Positions 56,886 to 64,000 of a stretch of 64,000 bases of DNA are shown one piece after another. Every line of letters starts with the position of its first letter. Positions within the stretch are counted from its first letter, which is position 1. The DNA lies in assembly GCF_000149955.1 (NCBI RefSeq), contig NC_030997.1, positions 1,286,714-1,350,713 of the forward strand, read 5' to 3'. The stretch is from Fusarium oxysporum f. sp. lycopersici 4287. Lineage: Eukaryota > Ascomycota > Sordariomycetes > Hypocreales > Nectriaceae. Made by a program: the position numbers and the translations under genes. The notes under the pieces were generated by a model. The model ran no database searches. It was given only the letters and a program-made list of their open reading frames with translations, and was not told the DNA's origin.

Positions 56886-57846
56886 TTTGAACGATTTTGG
56901 TGCTGGTATAAGCTTAAGCGAGTGTAAGTGTTTTGAGAGCACGAAAAAGTTGGACTGTAAACGAGAGTGTTTTGTCGTGGATGGGATGAGAAAAAAAAAA
57001 GAGTAGAAGTCAGTAGGGATGGGGGTTTATAAAGCTGTCTTCGCCTCAGCTGAGGTGAACGTTACTACCGATGCCGAAACCGATCGATGCCCAGAGTCCA
57101 CTCCCGTCTAGCAAATTGCGGGGATCAGGAACCACCAAAAAGCTCGTGTTTATTTACAGCAACAGGTTTTCAATACGAACAAGTAATTTACCATCTCAAT
57201 GGGTCCGGAACTCGGCCACTCCTCGCCAACCTCATTGGTCCTTGCTATACGGCTCGCCGAGGAAGCGGGCGACAAGCGGCAGGGATTATCCCGTGTGCTA
57301 TACGACGAGTCATCTCATCCCCTTTCCCCCTGCGCTAGGCTAAACCGTAGTACCGTACCGTGCAGTACCTGCGCTAGCTCAACTTATTCTTAGCGCCCAG
57401 CTGATTGATTTATGCTTCCTTGATTTGTGGTTAAAAAGAGAAATCTTGGTTCTTGTCAGCCTCATGATTTTCATGCTTTAAATTAACCCTCGTAAACAGT
57501 GATCTTCTACTTTATTTAGATCAAGCAATTTAACCTTGTCGTGTAGCCAACACCTCCACTACGACATCATCACTACAGACTACCTACTAAGCTACAGAAC
57601 TTTGCTGGAATATTGGGTCTGCCGGCTTATCCGAACGAGACTAGCGTTTTTGGGTTTCATCTGGTGTTGCCGGCCCCTGGGCGGATAATTCAGCGGCGGG
57701 AGAGCGTTTACGAACGATTGGATGTAAAAGTCTCAAACTTCATGATTGGGTGAGACACGTTGTGGCTTTCTGAGCTGATACAAGTAAGCTTACTAGAACT
57801 TGTTGAATCAGTAAAAATATATTCCGGCCGTATCTGCTCCACTGAT
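56886..57846. promoter_or_regulatory. Upstream region of the cell-wall gene
   Basis: 961 bases up to the pyruvate decarboxylase stop. Contains TTTATAAA (57026-57033) and, on the minus strand, a CT-rich tract around 56989-57005, both typical of strongly expressed fungal genes. No gene supported in the remainder. Confidence 0.5.
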
Positions 57847-59560
57847 CTACTGGCTCTTTTCTCGTGCCATTTGCCTGTCCAGCAATTCCTTTAACTCGCC
57901 AGTGCAATCTTCTTGGCCCATGAAGACTTCAACCATCGTGACGCCTTCGCTATCCTGTACCACTTTCGAGTCCAACGCCGTTCTCAATTCCGCGAATGTC
58001 TTTGCTGAGAAATATCGCTTCGATGCATCTTCTCGGCTCAATCCAAACAGCCCAAGGGCATGTTGGTGGTTCCACGGCGAAATGTCGTTGTAATCCGCAT
58101 TCCTCCCGTGAATGGCCCGCTCAATTGTGTATCCGTTGTTGTTGATGACGAAGATGATTACGTTGAGCTTTTGCTTGATCATTGTGCTGATCTCTTGGGC
58201 AGTCATTTGTAGACTTCCGTCGCCGATAAACAGAACTGCTCGCTGAGAACCTTGCATATCCCGTTGGGCTAGCGCTGCACCGAGTGTGGCGGGGAGCATG
58301 TATCCGATCGATAGCCATGTCACGCATGTGAAGTAGCTACAGCCTTGGGGAAGCTTGAAGGCTTTTCCGCCAGTCGCAGCAGTACCAGTTTCGGTCAGAA
58401 CAATATCGCCGCGACGGAACATGGGGTTCACGTAGTGATAGAACTGAGCTTGGCTGAGAGCGTCCGACGGCGAGGGCTCAGCTGGCGCCTTTGTCGCGAT
58501 GGCAGGACTTTCAATCTTGGCAAGTTTTGAAGAGTCAAACTGGCTGACGATCTTTTGGAGATACTGTCGAGGGTCCACGTCGCGAATGACTTCACCAGCA
58601 ATCTTGATCTGACCAGGCGAAAACGAAACCGTCACATTCTCCTCCGGAATCGCCTTGAAGATGCCAGTGTTGATGTTGCTCATGTGTGGACCGAAGAACA
58701 AGATCAGATCGGAAGACTTGAAATAGTCGTGCGACACCTTATCTCCGTCGTCGGCCAGGTATACGCCATGGACGTTGGGCAACTCCTCACTGATGAGACC
58801 TTTTCCAAATGCCGTCGTCCAGGTTGGCCAATTAGTAGTATTGATAAGCTTGTTGATCTCGTCAATAGCGCCGATACTGCGACTCTCGCCGTCAACATAG
58901 ATGAGAGGCTTGGTAGCAGAGTAAATACGCTGCAAAGATCTTGTCAACCGTCTTCGCGCCGATCTCAGCAGTGGACGGCGCCGGGCGGATAACAGGCCTC
59001 TTCTCAAAATTAGCCGTTGAGACCTGCATTGAAACCAGATCATCAGGGATCTGCAGATAAACCGGTCTCTGATGGATCATGGCCTGCTCAATAATCCAAT
59101 CGATTTTATCAGCTGCAGTCTGCACATCCGTCAAACAAGTCTGCGCAGCAGTAACATGTCGATGCATCTCTGCAAACCTTCCGTACTCTCCGTCCAAGAA
59201 CGTATGGTGCACCAAGGCCCTTGCACTCTGGAGGGTTCTCGATGGTGCACCGACGATGTGGATGACTGGTGCTCGCTCAGAGTAAGCACCGGCAATGCCA
59301 TTGATCGCTGAGAGTTCGCCTACGCCGAAAGTCGTGATCACAGCGCTGAGACCCTGAATACGAGAGTACCCATCTGCAGAGTATGCAGCGTTAAGTTCAT
59401 TGCAGTTTCCGATCCACTTGATACCAGTCGATTTGATGTAGTCCAGCAATCTGAGGTTATAATCGCCGGGAACGCCGAAAATAGAGTCAATCTTGAGTTG
59501 CTTGAGACGCGTGAAGAGATACTCCCCGAGTGGGACTGTTGCTTCCTTTGTATGTGTCAT
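57847..59560 (-). pseudogene. Pyruvate decarboxylase with a one-base insertion
   Basis: Intronless, 1714 bases, which is one more than a multiple of three. Two frames together cover the whole enzyme. The first part (59560 down to about 58930) has GEYLFTRLKQL, FGVPGDYNL, Glu55 in GNCNELNAAYSADGYSR, and His118-His119 in LVHHTF. The second part continues IYSATKPLIYVDG, then TAATGGKAF, GDGSLQMTAQEIS and NNNGYTIERAIHG, the thiamine-pyrophosphate and magnesium site. Removing base 58927 (an extra T in the sense strand) joins the two into 570-571 residues. It would convert pyruvate to acetaldehyde in the cytosol; every catalytic residue is present. No intron can explain the shift. A TATATAAA box is at about 59625-59632. 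Confidence 0.85.
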
Positions 59561-60676
59561 ATTGTTGGTAAACGTCGTTCTATGTCTATAATGTAGAGGA
59601 ATAAATGTTGAAGCATGAAGTGGCTTTATATATCTTGAAGAATCAGGGCGTCGATGACATCCCCGCGTTAATCCGCATCTTGACGCCTTTGATTGCCGGG
59701 CTCACATTCCAAATCAGGAAAAGTAGCAGAAACCCCATGTGTAGCCGGTCCGTCACCTCTTTTGCCGAGGCAGGCCTTCTGTGGGGAGTTCAAGTTATAC
59801 CCAAAGTGGTAAATTAAGCGGCGTTAGGGATGGAACATCATTGGTCCTTGATGCCCGCCGGCGCCGCAAGGTAATTGATGGGACATCAAAATATCAACCA
59901 TGATAAGTCTTCCAACCCATCTGAGATATTTTCTCGACAAAATATTACAAGGCAAGCCATTATATAATAAAATGAAATTAAGAAAGAATAGTCTAGATAA
60001 AATAAATGGCTGTTTTCTCCAGTCTTGATGTAGAAAACTGGGCTGATGAACGTTGAAGTGAGTGTACAGGGTAAGCGGGGGTCCTCTGATAACGACCCAG
60101 CGTTGGCTCAATTTCCAGTCACGCGTGACCACTAGAGACATGACAAAGGGCGTCGAATTCATTATCGTGACCTGGCACCAGACTTTACACCGTAAGTATG
60201 CGGTTGCCGGCCGCCATTCGACTAACGCTATACCAAATCACCACAACGTCAAAGTTGCTCTCCTTATTCTGTAAAAGGTACCTTTTCCTTATCGATACCG
60301 ATAAGACAGGGATATCGATAGGGCTGACTTAACTGACCTCATTAACTCAAGACAAGGATAACCAGTCGTATTACTTTATGAAATTAGGTAGCGCCCGTGG
60401 ACCATGCTAGCGATATTGTACATCTATAATTAGCATTAAGAAATAACTATCCGAGATTTTACTTAACAGCCTTGCTGGCTAAATAAATGGGCATGGTGGT
60501 TCGTGTCCAGGTGCTACCCAATTTCGTGAATTGATGTGTTGGTGGCCACCACCCAACAAAGCTACAGTTCGCACTCGTCTCGTAGAACTTGTAAAATAAT
60601 TGTTAGTTTAAGTAGAGAAGATATTTGCAGATTTACGCGTGCTCGCCCCTTGCATCTGGACAGCTCACCAGAAAGT

Positions 60677-60698
60677 GGGGGGGGGGGGGGGGGGGGGG
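60677..60698 (+). repeat. Poly-G run of 22
   Basis: Twenty-two consecutive G. Length is likely to vary between strains or be a sequencing problem spot. Confidence 0.8.
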
Positions 60699-62002
60699 TT
60701 GAAAAACAATACCCGTAGATGTGGATGGATGAGCCTTGATGGGAAGATATCCAGTAAAGCTAGCTAAGTCTTTCAGGTGTTATTAAACACACTGCAGTTG
60801 TCTAGTATCGATGGTATTGTATGCCATCACCGTCGACATCATTATTAGGCATATCATATTATCAGTTTGCTGGAAATAATGCGACTGGACCTTGAAGAGA
60901 GACTCAGGCAGGGGACCGTTCGTATAGACGACTCCTGTGGCTTCGTTTATGGCAACATAGTCATAATCCCCTCGCCTCGTGTGGATGGTATATCTCACAG
61001 TTCTAGTGGATAATGTCGGCACCGAACTCAAGCACATTGTTGAGAAGAGAGTCAATTTGACCATGCAAAAATGTAGTGCTAAGCCAACATGATATGTATT
61101 GGGTTCAGAAATCACTATCTAACTTAGATGCAATCTCAAGGCCATGGTCAGCTACTGACTTGACAATCCTCTTAGCATTCCCACTTTGAGATTGGTTATT
61201 TTGACTTGAGGGATATCTACCTCGTCGTCTGTAAGGAAAGTCCCTCTAGACGACAGCAATGTGAGCCTTGGCAGCATCTGGCCGTGTTTCCAGCAAGAGT
61301 CCATCGGAAAACACTTCCGCCGGAAGCTTTCCGACTGTTGATCTTTAGAATACTTCAACACCAAGACGAATTCAACCATTGATATGGCTTCTCAATCTGG
61401 CCTCCTCTCGAGTGCAGTTGATGTGAAGCAAATGCAAGCCACTGGAGAAACTTCTGGTCGCCGAAGAGATAGCTGAATGTTTTATGATGACAATAACTTC
61501 AGAAACGTCACTGTAGCTGTGCTGTGAGATGCAGCCGTCGGTTAGCTAGCCAATACCGTTACAAGTCACACCAACCTCTTGCAAAAGCTAACTGCTTATA
61601 GGCATACATCGACACATTTCTTGTCTCAGCCAAGAACTAATCTTTCTCAATTCAAGACGGATAGTGAGATCAACATGCACCACCTGGTTGGTTACTCAAG
61701 TTCTTGCAGATCATATTGCCATAAGCAGTAAATTGTAGAGAGACATGCATGAACTATTCATCGTTCTTAAACACGCAAGATATACGGTCTTCGAGATGAG
61801 TGGTCAGCTCGGCAATCTTATCTATTCCATCTGTATGGCCTTGTCCCACTTTGTCGAGTTCAGGCGAAACGTCAACCCTACTGCGGGGTAGCTTCAACCT
61901 TATTCCGCTTCGGCATCCAGATTCATGGCCCGAGACCAAAACCGACTCAAACACTACAAACGACTTTTTACTATACCAACCTTCACTATAGTGAGATTGA
62001 GT

Positions 62003-62009
62003 ATATAAG
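62003..62009 (+). promoter_or_regulatory. TATA box of the carboxylesterase gene
   Basis: TATATAA seven bases before a first possible ATG at 62015 and about 65 bases before the ATG at 62072. Transcription should begin after 62030, so the upstream ATG is probably not used. Confidence 0.5.
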
Positions 62010-62071
62010 AGACCATGAGTTTACAACAAATCATGGAGCATCAGCTCGATAATTCGACATTATCGAATACA

Positions 62072-63757
62072 ATGTACTCTCTCATGTCTCCAGCTGTTTT
62101 GCTGGGATCTCTTTTCTTCTCATTTCTGGCTGCAGCGAATTCTTCTATACCACAAGTTACTCTTCAAGGATATGGATCTTTTGCCGGTACAAACATATCC
62201 AAAACTTTGCTCGGAGACAATCTTCCCCAACCCGTCAACGCCTGGCTTGGAATTGACTATGCCGAGCAACCCGTAGGCGACAGACGCTTCCGTCCTCTCC
62301 AGTCCCAGCCCCAATCTCTCAAGGGCGTACAGAACGCTACAAAATACCGATCTGTTTGCTTGCAGGATCGCATGTATCCTAACCCAGACGAACAAGACGA
62401 AGCATGCTTGAACTTTAATGTCTTTCGAACCCCTGGTGTGCCGCTCAGCAAGAAACTACCAACGCTGGTCTGGATCCACGGTGGTGGTTTTGCATCGTTC
62501 TCAGGACGAGACTTTGATGGCGCTTCTTTCGTTGCTTCTTCTGCTGATCCGGTTGTTGTTGTTACGTTCAACTATCGCCTCAATGCGTTTGGTTTCCTAC
62601 CGAGCAAGCTCTTTGAGCGCGAGGGGCTCCTCAATCTTGGCTTGCAAGACCAGCGCTTCTTCTTGCAGTTCCTGCAGAAACACTTGAGCTCGTTTGGAGG
62701 AGACCCTCGACAAATCACACTTGGAGGCTTATCAGCTGGTGCACATTCAACGGCATTCCACTACTTCCATAACTATGGCTCTGATAAGAACAAGCCTCTT
62801 TTCGCGCGCGGGATCCTTCAATCTGGTTCAGCGACAGCTCGATCGTTCCCAGGTCCCGACTATCCTAGATACAAGAAAGACTTCGCAGGCCTGATGAAGT
62901 ATATCAACTGCTCCACCGACGTTGACGATAAGGAGCAAATGGGTTGTCTGCGCAGTGCGTCTGCAGAAAAGATCAGGGAGTACTCGGCAAAGGCATATGA
63001 GGATGCTAAAGATCAACTGAACTGGCCTTGGCAGCCGTCAATTGGAGGTCCATTGATCGAGAAAGCGGGATCTAAGAGTGAAGAAGAGGGCACGTTCCAC
63101 CATCTTCCCATCATCACGACCTATACCTCTGATGAAGGAAAATACTACACGCCCGGTGACCTGGAAACCAACGACGACTTTGTTCAATTTTGGCATCGAA
63201 TCAGTCCCGGTCTCAACATCACTGATCTCGCTCTCATCAATGAGCTATACCCAGACCCCGTAGCATACCCCGACTCCCCATGGGCCGGATCTCCGAATAG
63301 CACTCAGTACAACCGCATCTCAGCTGCATGGTCCGACATGGCTTACATCTGCATGAGCCGCCACACAGCAGTCACTACATCGAGGGCAGGAGTTCCCACA
63401 TGGAGTCTTCATTTCAACACTCCTGACTTTCCATTGGTTGCGCAGTCATGGAAGGGAATTCCTCACGCCTCTGATGCTGCATACATCTGGAATGACCCTC
63501 ATGTTGCTTATCCTGAGACTGCGCGGATTTACTATCGGTATATCAACAGTTTTGTCTTGACGGGTGATCCTAATAAGATGAGATTGGATGGGACCGTGGA
63601 GTGGCCGCAGTATAAGGCGGGCGAAAATGGGAATGGGTATGCGAAACAGCTTCTCGTAAATCCTGGGAACTTTACTGTTGTGGAGGAGGACAGAGGTCGG
63701 GGAAGGCAGTGTGAGTTCTGGAATGATTCTGAAAGAGCTGGTCGCCTCTACAAGTAG
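62072..63757 (+). CDS. Secreted type-B carboxylesterase/lipase
   Basis: Single exon, 561 residues from the ATG at 62072. The frame is open from an earlier ATG at 62015, but a TATA box ends just before that codon and the signal peptide (SPAVLLGSLFFSFLAAANS) begins right after 62072, so I use the later start. The type-B alpha/beta hydrolase fold is clear: WLGIDYAEQPVGDRRF near the N-terminus, WIHGGGF oxyanion region, GDPRQITLGGLSAGAHS with the nucleophile Ser, TYTSDEGKYY with the acidic residue, and KGIPHASD with the histidine. Several NxS/T sites suggest glycosylation. Expected to act outside the cell on esters such as lipids or plant esters; substrate unknown. No neighbour gives further hints. 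Confidence 0.9.
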   Translation: MYSLMSPAVLLGSLFFSFLAAANSSIPQVTLQGYGSFAGTNISKTLLGDNLPQPVNAWLGIDYAEQPVGDRRFRPLQSQPQSLKGVQNATKYRSVCLQDRMYPNPDEQDEACLNFNVFRTPGVPLSKKLPTLVWIHGGGFASFSGRDFDGASFVASSADPVVVVTFNYRLNAFGFLPSKLFEREGLLNLGLQDQRFFLQFLQKHLSSFGGDPRQITLGGLSAGAHSTAFHYFHNYGSDKNKPLFARGILQSGSATARSFPGPDYPRYKKDFAGLMKYINCSTDVDDKEQMGCLRSASAEKIREYSAKAYEDAKDQLNWPWQPSIGGPLIEKAGSKSEEEGTFHHLPIITTYTSDEGKYYTPGDLETNDDFVQFWHRISPGLNITDLALINELYPDPVAYPDSPWAGSPNSTQYNRISAAWSDMAYICMSRHTAVTTSRAGVPTWSLHFNTPDFPLVAQSWKGIPHASDAAYIWNDPHVAYPETARIYYRYINSFVLTGDPNKMRLDGTVEWPQYKAGENGNGYAKQLLVNPGNFTVVEEDRGRGRQCEFWNDSERAGRLYK

Positions 63758-64000
63758 ACGTGGTATAAGGCAGAAAGTTCGTTGAGTTATCTCGGCGGTT
63801 AGTGTACTTCAAAAGGAATTGCAGCCAGGACGCGAAGGGGGGATTGAGTCTATGCCCTGTCTACCAGTACAAAGGACCCGTTGAAACCATCAAAGCACTA
63901 TCATAAAGCTTTCATCAAACTCATCATACTGAATGCCCTTCCCAAGCGAGAATATTGCTTAGCTTCCGCCTCTTTCATCAACTCCAAAAGGCGGGCCCGT
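63758..64000. other. Window end, intergenic
   Basis: 243 bases after the esterase stop; no gene recognised. Confidence 0.4.

Larger units (their letters stand above)
59561..62071. other. Intergenic, long
   Basis: 2.5 kb with no supported gene. Two minus frames (60783-61115, 110 codons; 61152-61379, 75 codons) have no known motif and no joining intron. 60100-60500 is AT-rich. Confidence 0.45.

Noticed and set aside
55812..56927. 371-codon plus-strand frame rich in Gly and Ser
   Set aside because: It is the shadow of the biased cell-wall gene on the other strand; no signal or motif, and the minus frame has a signal peptide, cysteine modules and a GPI tail.
58900..58960. Intron to explain the pyruvate decarboxylase frame change
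   Set aside because: No GT-AG pair of plausible length keeps the conserved residues; a single extra base explains it fully.

Overview
The window reads as draft genome sequence from a filamentous ascomycete, most likely a Fusarium-like Sordariomycete. The evidence is short (45-80 nt) GT-AG introns with CTAAC/CTGAC branch sites, four tRNA genes that all carry introns, many Zn2Cys6 regulators and MFS transporters, and plant-cell-wall enzymes. The genus is an inference; no marker gene fixes it. Two runs of N (5438-5703 and 8643-9642) interrupt genes.

Layout. 1-7.2 kb: tail of a P-loop nucleoside kinase, then a small sugar/polyol locus: a Zn2Cys6 regulator, a short-chain dehydrogenase converging on it, and an MFS sugar permease diverging from the dehydrogenase. 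The shared promoter holds CreA-like motifs and a CGG-N11-CCG element. 7.4-10 kb: a secreted PL9-type pectate lyase with a one-base frameshift and the start of a GFA-domain protein, separated by the second gap. 10.6-18 kb: a small unknown protein, a Zn2Cys6 regulator divergent from a DHA1 efflux pump, and a secreted alpha/beta hydrolase with an in-frame stop. 18.6-21.5 kb: tRNA-Met, tRNA-Phe, a copia integrase relic and a lectin fragment. 21.8-30.7 kb: Zn2Cys6 regulator, nitrilase, GH43 galactanase with CBM35, MFS sugar transporter, tRNA-Leu. 31-32.6 kb: two small unknown genes, one apparently frameshifted. 32.6-39.4 kb: a gene-poor tract with decayed coding fragments and a CGA-rich low-complexity patch. 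39.4-40 kb: a GNAT acetyltransferase. 40.7-48.1 kb: a 2EXR-domain family array, two intact and two decayed copies, all on the + strand. 49.1-50.3 kb: an array of tiny exon-like segments and strong splice donors. 50.6-54.6 kb: a monocarboxylate-type transporter divergent from a Zn2Cys6 regulator. 55.4-59.6 kb: tRNA-Ile, a GPI-anchored cell-wall protein with an internal duplication, and a pyruvate decarboxylase with a one-base insertion. 62-63.8 kb: a secreted carboxylesterase/lipase.

How the parts relate: several transporter-regulator or transporter-hydrolase neighbours look like small catabolic or export modules for plant-derived carbon. No secondary-metabolite backbone enzyme is present. Four otherwise intact genes each carry one disabling lesion, which may be real pseudogenisation or draft sequence error; reads would decide. 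The most unusual structures are the micro-exon array at 49.1-50.3 kb and the birth-and-death 2EXR array.
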